From: Microbacterium esteraromaticum
GTDB lineage: Bacteria > Actinomycetota > Actinomycetes > Actinomycetales > Microbacteriaceae
Direction of reading: 5' to 3'
NCBI RefSeq assembly: GCF_014084045.1
Contig: NZ_CP043732.1
Coordinates: 3,100,001 to 3,164,000 of the forward strand
Length of the DNA stretch: 64,000 nt
Position numbers and translations under genes: made by a program. This document shows, one piece after another, positions 37,224 through 48,724 of the stretch. How positions within the stretch are numbered: position 1 is the first letter of the stretch; every line of letters starts with the position of its first letter. Under the pieces are notes generated by a model. It saw only the letters and a program-made list of their open reading frames with translations, did not search any database and was not told the origin of the DNA.

Positions 37224-38508
37224 TGCTGTGGCCTCCATCGCCCTCGTCGTCCCAGCCCTCCGGTGCCCGCTCGACGAACACCGTGGCTATCCCCCTGCCG
37301 CGCCCGCGCGACGCCCCGCCGGTCAGCACCAGACCCTGCACGGTCACCGTGACTCCGGGCTGAGGGATCTGACCGAGCTCCTTCGCGAGCAGCCCGCCGA
37401 TCGAGTCGACGTCGTCGTCCTCGAGCTCCAGCCCGAACAGATCGCCGACATCCTCGAGCCCCAGTCGCGAGTTCACCCTGTAGCGTCCGTCCGGCAGCTC
37501 CACGACCTCTGCGGGTCCGCGGTCGTACTCGTCGGCGATCTCGCCGACCAGCTCCTCGATCAGGTCCTCGAGCGTCACGAGACCCGAGATCCCGCCGTGC
37601 TCATCGATCACGATGCACACGTGCACCGCGTCGCGCTTCATCTGCTGCAGCAGCGTCTCGGCCCGCATCGACTCGGGGACGTAGACCGCCGGCCTCGCGA
37701 TCGGCCGCACTGGCCGACCGCGCCACGCACTCTCATCGCGGTAGGCGAACTGCACGAGATCCTTGAGGTACAGCACTCCGACGACGTCGTCGGCCTCGTC
37801 GTCGACGACGGGCATGCGCGAGACCCCCGTGCGCAGGAAGAGCTCCATGGCCTCGGTGGTCGTCGCCTCGGCATCCACCGTCATCATCTCGGTGCGCGGC
37901 ACCATCACCGCGCGCACGAACTGGTCGGTGAAATCGAACACGGAATGGATGAGGTCGCGATCGTCCTCCTCGATGAGAAGGTTCGATGCCGCCTCGTCGA
38001 CCATGCTCAGCAGCTGCTCCTCGGATGCGAAGCTGCTGCGCCCGGTGCCCGGCGTCACCCGCTGACCCGCCGAGACGAGCGCCTGGGCGAGCGGGCCCAG
38101 CAGGATCCGCACGCCGCGCACGACCGGCGCCCAGGTGCGAAGCATGGATGCCGCGTGCAGTCGCCCGAACGAACGAGGGCTGGCGCCGACGAGCACGAAG
38201 GTGATGCCGGTCATCAGCACGGCGGCGGCGAGCATCGCCCACCAGATGCTGGGCAGCAGCGCATCGAGGGCGACCGTCACGAGCACGGCCGCTGTCGTCT
38301 CGGAGAGCACGCGCATGAACGCGACCGCGTTGACGTGGGGAGCGGGGTCGGCGGCTATTCGGGCGAGTGCGTCCGCGTTGCGCCCCTCGCTCGCCATGTT
38401 CTCGAGATCGCTGGTCGAGCTGACCGAGAACGCCGCGTCGACGGCGGCCATCAGTCCGCCGAAGGCGACCAGGAGCACGGCCGCCGCCAGCAGTATCGCC
38501 GGGGTCAT
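37216..38508 (-). CDS. CNNM/CorC hemolysin-family membrane protein
   Basis: This 430-residue protein has an N-terminal DUF21 membrane region (about four helices), two CBS domains (for example MVPRTEMMTVDAEATTTEAM and CIVIDEHGGISGLVTLEDL), and a C-terminal CorC/HlyC domain (VNSRLGLEDVGDLFGLELE). Relatives are linked to magnesium export or cobalt/magnesium homeostasis. The hemolysin label is historical. ATG overlaps the ybeY stop by four bases. Confidence 0.93.
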   Translation of the reverse strand: MTPAILLAAAVLLVAFGGLMAAVDAAFSVSSTSDLENMASEGRNADALARIAADPAPHVNAVAFMRVLSETTAAVLVTVALDALLPSIWWAMLAAAVLMTGITFVLVGASPRSFGRLHAASMLRTWAPVVRGVRILLGPLAQALVSAGQRVTPGTGRSSFASEEQLLSMVDEAASNLLIEEDDRDLIHSVFDFTDQFVRAVMVPRTEMMTVDAEATTTEAMELFLRTGVSRMPVVDDEADDVVGVLYLKDLVQFAYRDESAWRGRPVRPIARPAVYVPESMRAETLLQQMKRDAVHVCIVIDEHGGISGLVTLEDLIEELVGEIADEYDRGPAEVVELPDGRYRVNSRLGLEDVGDLFGLELEDDDVDSIGGLLAKELGQIPQPGVTVTVQGLVLTGGASRGRGRGIATVFVERAPEGWDDEGDGGHSND

Positions 38509-38963
38509 CGACTGCGTTCGGCGCGCGCGAAGCCCTCGATGAGCGACTTCTGCAGCCCGAACATCTCACGCTCCTCTTCCGGTTCGGCGTGGTCGAAACC
38601 GAGCAGGTGCAGCAGGCCATGGGTGGTGAGCAGGATCAGCTCGTCCATCAGGGAATGCCCTGCGGTCTGCGCCTGCGCCTCGGCCACCTGCGGGCACAGC
38701 ACGATGTCTCCCAGCAGACCGGGAGGCGTGGGGTTCTCGGCGCTGCCGGGGCGGAGCTCGTCCATCGGGAAGCTCAGCACATCGGTCGGGCCTGGCTCGT
38801 CCATCCACTGCACGTGCAGAGACTCCATCGCGCCCTCGTCGACCAGCACGATGGCGACCTCGGCGTCGGGGCTGACGTGCAGCTGCGCGAGGTTGAAGTC
38901 GGTCAGCCGCTGCAGCACCGTCTCGTCGACCGTGATCGCCGACTCGTTGTTGATCTCGATCAT
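38505..38963 (-). CDS. ybeY: Endoribonuclease YbeY
   Basis: This 152-residue zinc-dependent RNase matures 16S rRNA and checks 70S ribosomes. The triple-His motif HGLLHLLGFDHAE is intact. It overlaps phoH by four bases at its start and corC by four bases at its end, so all three are coupled. Confidence 0.96.
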   Translation of the reverse strand: MIEINNESAITVDETVLQRLTDFNLAQLHVSPDAEVAIVLVDEGAMESLHVQWMDEPGPTDVLSFPMDELRPGSAENPTPPGLLGDIVLCPQVAEAQAQTAGHSLMDELILLTTHGLLHLLGFDHAEPEEEREMFGLQKSLIEGFARAERSR

Positions 38964-40081
38964 TTCAGGCCTCGCTTCGGCATGCGGTCTCGGGGTTTCT
39001 GCGGCTGCCCGCTTCGACGCTCGGCGCGATTGGCGAACTGGTGGGCCTGCTCTCGCTCGACGCGTGCGGCCGTGCGCTGCTCGTCGTACTCGCTGTACGC
39101 GTCGACGATGCGGCCCACCAGCGAGTGCCTGACCACGTCGTCGCTCGTCAGACGCGTGAAGTGGATGTCGTCGATGTCGCTGAGCACCCGTGTGACCAGC
39201 CTCAGGCCAGACGCGCCCTGGGGCAGGTCGATCTGGGTGATGTCTCCTGTGACGACCATCTTCGTGCCGAAGCCGAGGCGTGTGAGGAACATCTTCATCT
39301 GCTCGGGTGTGGTGTTCTGTGCCTCGTCGAGCACGACGAAGGAGTCGTTGAGCGTGCGTCCGCGCATGTACGCGAGGGGCGCGACCTCGATCGTCCCCGT
39401 GGCCATCAGCCGCGGCACGACCTCCGGGTCCATCATCTCGTTGAGGGCGTCGTAGAGCGGACGAAGATAGGGATCGATCTTGTCGGTGAGCGAGCCGGGG
39501 AGGAATCCCAGCCGCTCCCCCGCCTCGACGGCGGGACGCGTGAGGATGATCCGCTGCACCTCTTTGCGCTGCAGCGCCTGCACGGCCTTGGCCATCGCGA
39601 GATACGTCTTGCCCGTTCCCGCGGGCCCGATGCCGAACACGATGGTGTTCTGCTCGATCGCGTCGACGTACTCCTTCTGGCCGAGGGTCTTGGGCCGGAT
39701 GACCTTGCCTCGCGTCGACAGGATCGCCTCGCCCAGCACCTCGCTGGGGCGGGGGCCCTCATCCCGGCGCAGGATGCGCGCGGAGTGCTCGACGTCGCTG
39801 GGTGCCAGGTCGTGACCGGAGCGGGTCATCTCGATGAGCTCCTCCACGAGTCGCCTGGCAGCCGCGACGTCCGCGGTCGTTCCGCCGAGCGTTATCTCGT
39901 TGCCTCGCACCATCACCTGCACGCTCGGGTGCTGCTTCTCGAGCATGCGCAGCAGCCGGTCCTGCGGTCCGAGCAGCTGCACCATGGCGATGCCGTCGGC
40001 GTAGATGCGCTCGGTGTGCTCGGGCTGTGCGGGGAACCGGGGAGGTGCGCCCTCGGGGTGCGCGCTGTCGTCAGAAGCCAA
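38960..40081 (-). CDS. PhoH-like ATPase
   Basis: This 373-residue protein has a KH-like N-terminal part (VMVRGNEITLGGTTADVAAARRLVEEL) and the PhoH ATPase core: FGIGPAGTGKTYLAMAKAVQAL (Walker A), LTRPAVEAGERLGFLPGSL, FVVLDEAQNTTPEQMKMFLTRLG (Walker B), and VTGDITQIDLP. PhoH-YbeY pairs are thought to process RNA. Its start overlaps the HIT gene stop by 11 bases. Confidence 0.95.
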   Translation of the reverse strand: MASDDSAHPEGAPPRFPAQPEHTERIYADGIAMVQLLGPQDRLLRMLEKQHPSVQVMVRGNEITLGGTTADVAAARRLVEELIEMTRSGHDLAPSDVEHSARILRRDEGPRPSEVLGEAILSTRGKVIRPKTLGQKEYVDAIEQNTIVFGIGPAGTGKTYLAMAKAVQALQRKEVQRIILTRPAVEAGERLGFLPGSLTDKIDPYLRPLYDALNEMMDPEVVPRLMATGTIEVAPLAYMRGRTLNDSFVVLDEAQNTTPEQMKMFLTRLGFGTKMVVTGDITQIDLPQGASGLRLVTRVLSDIDDIHFTRLTSDDVVRHSLVGRIVDAYSEYDEQRTAARVEREQAHQFANRAERRSGQPQKPRDRMPKRGLK

Positions 40082-40418
40082 CGAGCTTCCCCTCCTCGAT
40101 GCTGCCCAGCACGTGCGCGTGGACGTGGAAGACCGACTGCCCGGCGCTCGCGCCGTTGTTGAAGATCAGTCGGTACTCCCCGTTCGCATGCTCGGCGGCG
40201 ATCTGCTTGGCGACGGCCACCATGTCGGCCATCAGGGCCGGGTCTCCCGCGGCGAGCTCGGTGACATCCCTGTACTGCTCCGTCTTGGGGATCACCAGCA
40301 CGTGCAGGGGCGCCTGCGGGTTGATGTCGCGGATCGCGAACACCCGGTCGGTGTCGGCGAGGATGTCGCCGGGGATCTCCCCGTTGAGGATGCGGGTGAA
40401 GATCGAGGGTTCGCTCAT
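40071..40418 (-). CDS. HIT-family nucleotide hydrolase/transferase
   Basis: This 115-residue histidine-triad protein carries QSVFHVHAHVLG, the HxHxHxx motif for AMP-lysine or AMP-ester hydrolysis. Its full-length HINT-like fold starts at MSEPSIFTRILNGEIP. ATG 40418 lies 7 bases after TAGACT (40431-40426), which overlaps the rsmE stop region, so it can be expressed separately from rsmE. Physiological substrate unknown. Confidence 0.93.
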   Translation of the reverse strand: MSEPSIFTRILNGEIPGDILADTDRVFAIRDINPQAPLHVLVIPKTEQYRDVTELAAGDPALMADMVAVAKQIAAEHANGEYRLIFNNGASAGQSVFHVHAHVLGSIEEGKLVGF

Positions 40419-40425
40419 GCCTGCA

Positions 40426-40431
40426 AGTCTA
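40426..40431 (-). promoter_or_regulatory. Internal leaderless promoter before HIT gene
   Basis: TAGACT lies in the 14-base gap after the rsmE stop codon (40435-40433), seven bases before the HIT ATG. It would allow the HIT-phoH-ybeY-corC-era block to be transcribed independently of heat-shock-controlled hrcA-dnaJ-rsmE. Confidence 0.5.
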
Positions 40432-40432
40432 T

Positions 40433-41161
40433 TCACCAGCGGCCGAGGTTGGACGAGAGCACGGCGATCGCGGCAGGTCCGGCGGTCGAGGTGCGAAGCA
40501 CGGTGTCGCCCAGGCGCACCCGCTCGGCGCCCGCCTTCTCCAGTCGTTCGAGCTCGTCCGGCGAGATCCCGCCCTCGGGTCCGACCACGAGCACGATGTC
40601 TCGGCCGTCGGGACGGATGCCGGTGAGCGGCGTCTGGGTCCACGGATCGAGCACGAGCAGCCTGGCGTCGGCCGCACGCTCCGCGAGCTGCACAGTGGAG
40701 TGCACCGGTGCGACATCGGGCACCCAGGCACGGTGCGCCTGCTTGGCGGCCTCCCGCACGATCGTCGCCCAGCGCTCCCTGCCCTTGGCCGCTTTCGGCC
40801 CTTCCCAGCGCGACACGCTGCGCGCGGCCTGCCACGGCACGATCTCGTCGATGCCGAGCTCGCACGCCGCCTGCACCGCCATCTCATCGCGATCGCCCTT
40901 GGCCAGCGCCTGCACGAGGACGATGCGTGTCTCGGGCGCGTCCTTCACGTGACGCTCGGTGATCCGCACCGTGACCTGCGACGCCGAGACGTCCTCCGCA
41001 GCGCCTTCGAGCCAGACGCCGCGCCCGTCGCCGATGGTCACCGTCTCGCCGACGCGCACGCGGCGCACCACCGAGGCATGCTTCGCCTCCGCGCCGGTCA
41101 GCCGCACGAGTTCGCCGACAGCGGCATCAGTGCAATCGGGTACGACGAAGTGCAGGGCCAT
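40433..41161 (-). CDS. rsmE: 16S rRNA (uracil1498-N3)-methyltransferase RsmE
   Basis: This 242-residue SPOUT methyltransferase modifies U1498 in the ribosomal decoding site. It has an N-terminal PUA-like part (LTGAEAKHASVVRRVRVGE) and the SPOUT knot with VLVVGPEGGISPDELERL and LRTSTAGPAAIAVL. GGAG lies four bases before the ATG. It follows dnaJ by 26 bases. Confidence 0.95.
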   Translation of the reverse strand: MALHFVVPDCTDAAVGELVRLTGAEAKHASVVRRVRVGETVTIGDGRGVWLEGAAEDVSASQVTVRITERHVKDAPETRIVLVQALAKGDRDEMAVQAACELGIDEIVPWQAARSVSRWEGPKAAKGRERWATIVREAAKQAHRAWVPDVAPVHSTVQLAERAADARLLVLDPWTQTPLTGIRPDGRDIVLVVGPEGGISPDELERLEKAGAERVRLGDTVLRTSTAGPAAIAVLSSNLGRW

Positions 41162-41187
41162 GGTGCTCCGATCGGCTGGCGGGTCGG

Positions 41188-42294
41188 TCAGTGGCTGCGG
41201 AAACGGTCACGCAGCTTCGAGAAGAGGCCCTGCTGGAACTGGGCCAGCCGCGGCGACGGAGCCTTGGCCTTCTTCGCGAACTCCTCGATGAGCTTGCGCT
41301 GCGCCCCGTCGAGCTTCGTCGGGGTGACCACCTGCACGCCGACGCGCAGATCGCCGCGCTGCGATCCGCGCAGCGGGGTGATGCCCCGTCCGCCGATCGT
41401 GAGCACGTCGCCGGATTGCACTCCCGCGCGCAGCTCGAGATCGACCGTGCCGTCGAGCCCCTCGATGCTCGTCGTGGTGCCGAGGATGGCATCCGTCATC
41501 GACACCTCGAGCGTCGCGAGCAGGTCGTCGCCGTCGCGGCTGAACACGGGGTGCGGCGCGACCGAGACCTCGACGTACAGGTCGCCGTTGGGGCCACCGG
41601 CGCGGCCGACCTCGCCCGAGCCGGGGAGCTGGAGGCGCAGCCCGGTCTCGACGCCGGCGGGGATGTCGAGTGCGACGGTGCGACGCGAGCGCACCCTGCC
41701 CTGTCCTGCACACGATCCGCACGGATTGGGGATGACCGTGCCGTATCCCTCGCAGCTGCCGCAGGGCTGCGTGGTGACGACGTTGCCGAGGAGGCTCCGC
41801 ACCTGGCGCTGCACGTGGCCGCTGCCGCCGCAGACGTCGCAGGTCACCGGAGACGTGCCGGGCTGGCAGCACGAGCCCTGGCAGGTCTCGCAGAGCACCG
41901 CGGTGTCGACCTCGATGTCGCGGTGCACGCCGAAGACGACGTCGCCCAGCTCGAGGTTGATGCGCACCAGGGCGTCCTGGCCCCGCTCGCGGCGCGAGCG
42001 AGGGCGGGCCGAGCGGCCACCGCCGGCCGCGCCGAAGAACGTCTCGAAGATGTCGCCGAAGCCGCCGAACCCTCCGAAGCCGCCGTTCTGGTCGCCGCCC
42101 ATGTCGTAGCGACGGCGGGAGTCCTCGTCGCTGAGCACGTCGTAGGCGTGCGTGACGAGCTTGAACCGCTCGGCCGCGTCCTCGCCCGGGTTCACGTCAG
42201 GGTGCAGCTGCCGTGCGAGCTTGCGGTATGCCTTCTTGATCTCGTCCTGAGAGGCGTCTCTCGACACCCCGAGGACCTCGTAATGATCCGCCAC
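41188..42294 (-). CDS. dnaJ: Chaperone protein DnaJ
   Basis: This is a 368-residue type I DnaJ: J-domain with HPD ([13 protein letters not shown]), Gly/Phe-rich linker ([18 protein letters not shown]), and four zinc repeats ([32 protein letters not shown]). The third residue after the second repeat Cys pair is normal. It stimulates DnaK. GTG 42294 is favoured since AAAGG ends 5 bases upstream; GTG 42300 is too close to it. It is in operon with hrcA. Confidence 0.96.
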   Translation of the reverse strand: MADHYEVLGVSRDASQDEIKKAYRKLARQLHPDVNPGEDAAERFKLVTHAYDVLSDEDSRRRYDMGGDQNGGFGGFGGFGDIFETFFGAAGGGRSARPRSRRERGQDALVRINLELGDVVFGVHRDIEVDTAVLCETCQGSCCQPGTSPVTCDVCGGSGHVQRQVRSLLGNVVTTQPCGSCEGYGTVIPNPCGSCAGQGRVRSRRTVALDIPAGVETGLRLQLPGSGEVGRAGGPNGDLYVEVSVAPHPVFSRDGDDLLATLEVSMTDAILGTTTSIEGLDGTVDLELRAGVQSGDVLTIGGRGITPLRGSQRGDLRVGVQVVTPTKLDGAQRKLIEEFAKKAKAPSPRLAQFQQGLFSKLRDRFRSH

Positions 42295-42337
42295 GGTCAC
42301 CTTTCTTCGTGTGCGTTCGTGTGCATGGCCGTCCGCG

Positions 42338-43372
42338 TCAGCGGGCGGCCTCGTCCTCTTCGAGCATCCGCGACAGGTAGCGGGCAACGGCCCGCGCCGC
42401 CGCGAGATTGCTCGGATAGTCCATTCGGGTCGGCCCCATCACACCGACCCTCGCCGTGCCGCCGGGGGCCGCGTAGTTGCTCGCCACGATCGACGCCTCT
42501 CCGAGTCCGAACGGGGCGTTCTCGGTGCCGATGCTCGTGGCGAGGCCGTGCTCGTCTGTCACCATCTCGCTCATCAGGCGAAGCAGGGTCACCTGCTCCT
42601 CGATCGCCTCGAGCAGAGGATGGATGCTGCCGCGGAAGTCCTGCTCGCGTCTGGCGAGGGTCGCAGCGCCCGCCATCACCAGCCGCTCCTGCCTGAACTC
42701 GGCCAGCTCCTCGGCGATCACGGCCGCGAGCGAGGCGAGAGCAGGCTGCAGTCTGGATCCGGTCTGCAGTTCGAGGGTCGATGCGATGCGCTCCGACGCC
42801 TCGCCCACCGCGCGGCCGGTGATCAGTGCCGCCAGCTGTGCGCGCAGCACGGCCAGATCGGCGTCTTCGATGTCGATGGGCAGAGGAGAGATGCGCTGCG
42901 AGACGCCGCCGGCATCGGTGACGAGCACGACGAGCATGCGGTTCGGTGCGAGCGCGACGAGCTCGACATGGGTGATGCTCGCGCGCGCGAACGAGGGGTA
43001 CTGCGCGAGCGCGACCTGACCGGTGAGCTGGGTGAGCACCCGCACGGTGCGCGCCATCAGATCGTCGAGATCGCTGGGCGCGGCGAGGAACGACTCGATC
43101 GCGGTGCGCTGCGGTGCCGACAGCGGGCGCAGCTGCGCCAGGTGGTTCACGAAGACGCGGTAGCCCTTGTCGGTCGGCACCCGCCCCGAGGAGGTGTGCG
43201 GAGCGGTGATGAGCTCTTCGTCCTCGAGCTGCGCCATGTCGTTGCGGATGGTCGCAGCCGACACGCCGAACGCGTGCCGCTCGACGATCGACTTGCTGCC
43301 GACGGGCTCGTGGGTGGCGACGTAGTCCTGCACGATCGCGCGGAGGACCTCCAGGCCTCGCTGTGTGACCAT
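42338..43372 (-). CDS. hrcA: Heat-shock repressor HrcA
   Basis: This 344-residue repressor has an N-terminal winged helix ([20 protein letters not shown] and [17 protein letters not shown]) and the HrcA core. It binds CIRCE operators and blocks groESL and dnaK/dnaJ transcription at normal temperature. GGAGG lies 4 bases before ATG 43372; the ATG one codon earlier is too close. The CIRCE just upstream makes it self-repressing. Confidence 0.96.
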   Translation of the reverse strand: MVTQRGLEVLRAIVQDYVATHEPVGSKSIVERHAFGVSAATIRNDMAQLEDEELITAPHTSSGRVPTDKGYRVFVNHLAQLRPLSAPQRTAIESFLAAPSDLDDLMARTVRVLTQLTGQVALAQYPSFARASITHVELVALAPNRMLVVLVTDAGGVSQRISPLPIDIEDADLAVLRAQLAALITGRAVGEASERIASTLELQTGSRLQPALASLAAVIAEELAEFRQERLVMAGAATLARREQDFRGSIHPLLEAIEEQVTLLRLMSEMVTDEHGLATSIGTENAPFGLGEASIVASNYAAPGGTARVGVMGPTRMDYPSNLAAARAVARYLSRMLEEDEAAR

Positions 43373-43393
43373 CATCCCTCCGAACCCGCTGCT

Positions 43394-43420
43394 CTGGCAC
43401 TCGTGCCTCTAGAGTGCCAA
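43394..43420 (-). promoter_or_regulatory. CIRCE operator of hrcA-dnaJ
   Basis: On the minus strand TTGGCACTC, 9 bases, GAGTGCCAG matches CIRCE (consensus arms TTAGCACTC and GAGTGCTAA) with two changes from the consensus in the arms. It is 22 bases before the hrcA start. TAGGAT (43425-43420) is a -10 box whose start point would fall inside the operator, so HrcA binding would block transcription. Confidence 0.88.
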
Positions 43421-43478
43421 TCCTACCCCGGGTCGGGCCCACCTCAGCGGATGACGGGGAGACCCTATGCTGTCGCCC

Positions 43479-44897
43479 ATGAGCGCAGCCCCCACAGCCC
43501 ACCTCACCGCCGGCGTCGTGCGCGGCTCCGTGCACGACGGCGTGCACCGCTTCCTCGGCATCCCCTACGCCGCTGCGCCTTTCGGACCGAACCGCTTCCG
43601 CGAACCGCAGCCGGTCGCCGTGTGGGACGACGTCCGGCCCGCCGACTCGTTCGGCCCCACGTCACCCCAGCTGCCGTACTCCGGTCCGATCGGCGATCTG
43701 CTCGGCTCGGTGATCATCGACGGCGATGACGTCCTGACCGTCAATGTGTGGGCACCGTCCGATGCCGAAGCGGCGCCCGTGGTGCTCTGGCTTCACGGCG
43801 GCGCGCTGGAGCGCGGCACGGCGGCGATCCCGCTCTACGACGGCTCGGTGTTCGCTCGCGCCGGCATCGTCTTCGCATCGATCAACTACCGGGTGGGCTC
43901 CGAGGGCTTCTCGGTGCTGGAGGGGGCGCCGACCAACCTCGGGCTCCTGGACGCCGTCGCAGCGCTGCAGTGGGTGCACCGCGAGATCGGCTCGTTCGGC
44001 GGCGATCCGGCGAGCATCACGATCATGGGCGAGTCGGCGGGCGGCGCACTGGTGGCGGGTCTGCTCGCCGTCGAGACATCACGGGCGATGATCGCGCGCG
44101 CGATCGTCCAGTCCGGGCCGCTGCAGGCCCAGCCCCGCAAGAAGTCGGGCCGTGTCACCGCGCAGCTGGCCAGGCTTCTCGGCATCCGCCCCGAGCGAGA
44201 CGCATTCGCCGCAGTGGCGCCCTCGAGGCTGCTCGAGGCCCGACGCACCCACTCCGCCGGCTCGTCTCCGCTCGGCGGCGCACCGGGCTTCCATTTCACG
44301 ATCGACCCCGAGACCCTCCCCCGCTCGCCGCACGACGTGCTTGGCGATCTCGACGTGCCGCTGCTGATCGGCAGCAACACCGACGAGTACCGCCTCTGGT
44401 TCACCCCCGAGCAGCTCGCCGAGATCACCGAGGCGAAGCTGCTTCTTGCTCGCCTGGCGCTGCGCATCCCCCGCCGCGCGATACGCGCCTACCGTTCGCA
44501 GTTCCCCGGCGCGTCGACCGGTGAGATCTTCGGCCAGGTCGCGACCGACCTGCTGCTGCGTGGGCCGCTCACCCGGGTCGCGAGACGCCGTGGGGCCTCC
44601 ACCTTCGTCTACGAGTTCGCGTGGCGCAGTCCGGTTCGCGACCTGCGCGCCGCGCATGCCCTCGAGCTCGGGTTCGTGTTCGACCAGCTCGACTCCGACG
44701 ACGCGAGGCGGATGGCGGGAACCGATGCACCGCGGCAGCTCGCCGCCGAGATGCGCGACGCATGGATCGCATTCATCAAGACGGGTGATCCTGGCTGGGC
44801 GCCGTACGGGACGAACCGCATGACCCGGATCTTCGACGCCGAGAGCAGCACCGAACCGCAGCGGCGGATCGAGGGACTCGATCTGCTCCCCGGCTGA
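43479..44897 (+). CDS. Carboxylesterase (type B) family
   Basis: This 472-residue alpha/beta hydrolase of the carboxylesterase-B family has FLGIPYAAAPFGPNRF at the N-terminus, LWLHGGALERGT as the oxyanion loop, and the nucleophile elbow TIMGESAGGALVAGL with the catalytic Ser. Substrate unknown; relatives cleave para-nitrobenzyl or phenmedipham-type esters. ATG 43479 follows TATGCT (43466-43471) at 7 bases, so it is probably leaderless. An ATG 12 bases earlier overlaps that -10 box. Confidence 0.9.
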   Translation: MSAAPTAHLTAGVVRGSVHDGVHRFLGIPYAAAPFGPNRFREPQPVAVWDDVRPADSFGPTSPQLPYSGPIGDLLGSVIIDGDDVLTVNVWAPSDAEAAPVVLWLHGGALERGTAAIPLYDGSVFARAGIVFASINYRVGSEGFSVLEGAPTNLGLLDAVAALQWVHREIGSFGGDPASITIMGESAGGALVAGLLAVETSRAMIARAIVQSGPLQAQPRKKSGRVTAQLARLLGIRPERDAFAAVAPSRLLEARRTHSAGSSPLGGAPGFHFTIDPETLPRSPHDVLGDLDVPLLIGSNTDEYRLWFTPEQLAEITEAKLLLARLALRIPRRAIRAYRSQFPGASTGEIFGQVATDLLLRGPLTRVARRRGASTFVYEFAWRSPVRDLRAAHALELGFVFDQLDSDDARRMAGTDAPRQLAAEMRDAWIAFIKTGDPGWAPYGTNRMTRIFDAESSTEPQRRIEGLDLLPG

Positions 44898-44936
44898 CCG
44901 TCCCGCCACCCGGCCGAACGCGCTCGGCGTACCGCC

Positions 44937-46163
44937 TCAGTCTGTGAGCGCGCGCACGACGGCATCGGCGAGCAGGCGACCGCGCAGGGTGAGGCGCACG
45001 CGGTGCTCCCGCAGCGCGGCGGCGGCGTCGACGAGTCCGTCGGAGATGAGCTCCGCGACCCGGTCGCGCCGGTTCTCGGCGATGCCGTCGATCGGCAGCC
45101 CCTCTGCGAGGCGGCTCTGCAGGAGCACCCGTTCGAGCGTGCGCGCCTCGAGGTCGGGCCGCTCGCGCCCTGCAGCCGGCGATTCGCCGAGTGCGAGCCG
45201 CTGCGCGTACGCGGCCGGATGCTTGACATTCCACCATCGGAGGCCGGCCACGTGGCTGTGCGCCCCTGGTCCGAAGCCCCACCAGTCCGAGCCGCGCCAA
45301 TAGGCCATGTTGTGCCGCGAGCGATGATCGGCACCGTCGGCACGAGCCCAGTTGCTCACCTCGTACCAGTCGAACCCTGCACCCCCCAGCCGCTGATCGG
45401 CGGCTTCGTACATGTCGGCCTGCAGATCGTCGTCGGGCGCAGGGACCTCACCGCGGCGGATCTGCCTGGCGAGCTTGGTGCCGTCCTCGATGATCAGCGC
45501 GTATGCGGAGATGTGGTCGGGCTCGAGCGCGAGTGCAGCGTCGAGCGACTCCTGCCAGTCGGCGAGCGACTCCCCCGGTGCGCCGTAGATGAGATCGACG
45601 CTGACGTCGAGGCCGCCCCCGCGCGCGGCGTCGACCGCGGTGCGGACGTTCTCGGGTCGATGCGTGCGGTCGAGCGCGGCGAGCACGTGCGGCACCGCCG
45701 ACTGCATCCCGATCGAGAGGCGCGTGACACCGGCGTCCACCAGCGTGCGGACGACCTCAGGCGTGACGGTGTCGGGGTTGGCCTCGACCGTCACCTCGGC
45801 GTCATCGCGGATGCCGAACGCCGACGTCGCCGCGGAGAGCATCCGCGCCAGGTCGCCGGCGGGCAGCAGAGTGGGTGTCCCGCCGCCGAAGAACACGGTG
45901 TCGAGCGGGCGGATGCCGTCGGCTTCGCCGAGGACATCGCGCGCGAGCGCGATCTCGCGGATCAGCGTGTCGGCGTACTCGTCCTGCGTGGCGCCGCGCA
46001 GCTCGGTCGCGGTGTAGGTGTTGAAGTCGCAGTAGCCGCAGCGCACCCGGCAGAACGGCACATGCAGGTAGGCCGAGAACGGCGCCGATGCGTCGACGAC
46101 GAGGTCGGCGGGCAGGCGTCCGTCGGCGGGCGCCGGATCGCCCAGCGGAAGCGCACCCGCCAT
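44937..46163 (-). CDS. hemW: Radical SAM heme chaperone HemW
   Basis: This 408-residue radical SAM protein carries CRVRCGYCDFNTY with the three cluster Cys, GGGTPTLLPAGDL, and the HemN/HemW C-terminal part. It lacks the HemN coproporphyrinogen extra Cys, so heme-transfer HemW is favoured. ATG 46163 overlaps the DUF1990 stop by one base (TGATG). It is convergent with the carboxylesterase. A longer frame running back into DUF1990 was not used. Confidence 0.93.
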   Translation of the reverse strand: MAGALPLGDPAPADGRLPADLVVDASAPFSAYLHVPFCRVRCGYCDFNTYTATELRGATQDEYADTLIREIALARDVLGEADGIRPLDTVFFGGGTPTLLPAGDLARMLSAATSAFGIRDDAEVTVEANPDTVTPEVVRTLVDAGVTRLSIGMQSAVPHVLAALDRTHRPENVRTAVDAARGGGLDVSVDLIYGAPGESLADWQESLDAALALEPDHISAYALIIEDGTKLARQIRRGEVPAPDDDLQADMYEAADQRLGGAGFDWYEVSNWARADGADHRSRHNMAYWRGSDWWGFGPGAHSHVAGLRWWNVKHPAAYAQRLALGESPAAGRERPDLEARTLERVLLQSRLAEGLPIDGIAENRRDRVAELISDGLVDAAAALREHRVRLTLRGRLLADAVVRALTD

Positions 46164-46813
46164 CAGATCGGGGTCGCGTACAGCGGCGAGATGGCGCGCA
46201 GGTACAGCGCGAAGAGCTCCCGGCGGCGGCGGCGCACCATGCCGGGGAGGCGGTACAGCAGCGCGACCGGCGCGTCGAACGCACGCACGGTGAACCACAC
46301 CTCGTCGGTGTCCTCGCGCCACTCGATGTCGAAGGACTCCTCGCCGCTCACCACGGATCCTCCGACGGTGCCGAGCACGAACCCGATCCGGCGACGCTCC
46401 TCGGTCACCGAGATCACACGCAGCTCGGCATCCGCCCGCATGCCGCTGACACGTCCGTGCAGCTTGAGCGTCATGCCGGGTGCGACGAAGGGCATGCCGT
46501 CGGCGGCGAAACGCTGCTCGACCTGCGTGCGGTTCGGCGCTATCGGCGTGCCCTCGGCATCGAAGCTCACGCCGGTGTACGCGGAGCCCGCGGCCGGACG
46601 CACATCGCGCAGCTCGAGCCCCGCGGCGCGCTGCGCCGTCCACGACAGCAGCGACTCACCGGCCGTGCGGAAGCGATCCTCGCCGCTGCCCAGGCGCCAT
46701 GACGCCTCTGCGGGGATGCTGCGCTCGGGCGGGTACTGCATCAGGTCGGGTGCGTGGGTCGCGCCAACCGCGGCATAGTCCACCGTGCCTTCTCGGAAAG
46801 TCCCGCGCCGCAT
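46163..46813 (-). CDS. DUF1990-family protein
   Basis: This 216-residue protein with the DUF1990 fold begins MRRGTFREGTVDYAAVGAT and contains GTVGGSVVSGEESFDIEWRED. Relatives include actinobacterial and plant proteins of unknown function. ATG 46813 follows TAGGCT (46826-46821) at 7 bases, a likely leaderless start; an upstream start at 46858 would add 15 residues but overlaps the promoter. It is coupled to hemW by a one-base stop/start overlap. Confidence 0.82.
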   Translation of the reverse strand: MRRGTFREGTVDYAAVGATHAPDLMQYPPERSIPAEASWRLGSGEDRFRTAGESLLSWTAQRAAGLELRDVRPAAGSAYTGVSFDAEGTPIAPNRTQVEQRFAADGMPFVAPGMTLKLHGRVSGMRADAELRVISVTEERRRIGFVLGTVGGSVVSGEESFDIEWREDTDEVWFTVRAFDAPVALLYRLPGMVRRRRRELFALYLRAISPLYATPI

Positions 46814-46873
46814 GATCTCCAGCCTAGGCGACCTGTCTGAACAGAATCCGAACGACACCGCGTTCGCGGCAGG

Positions 46874-48724
<1,851 letters not shown>

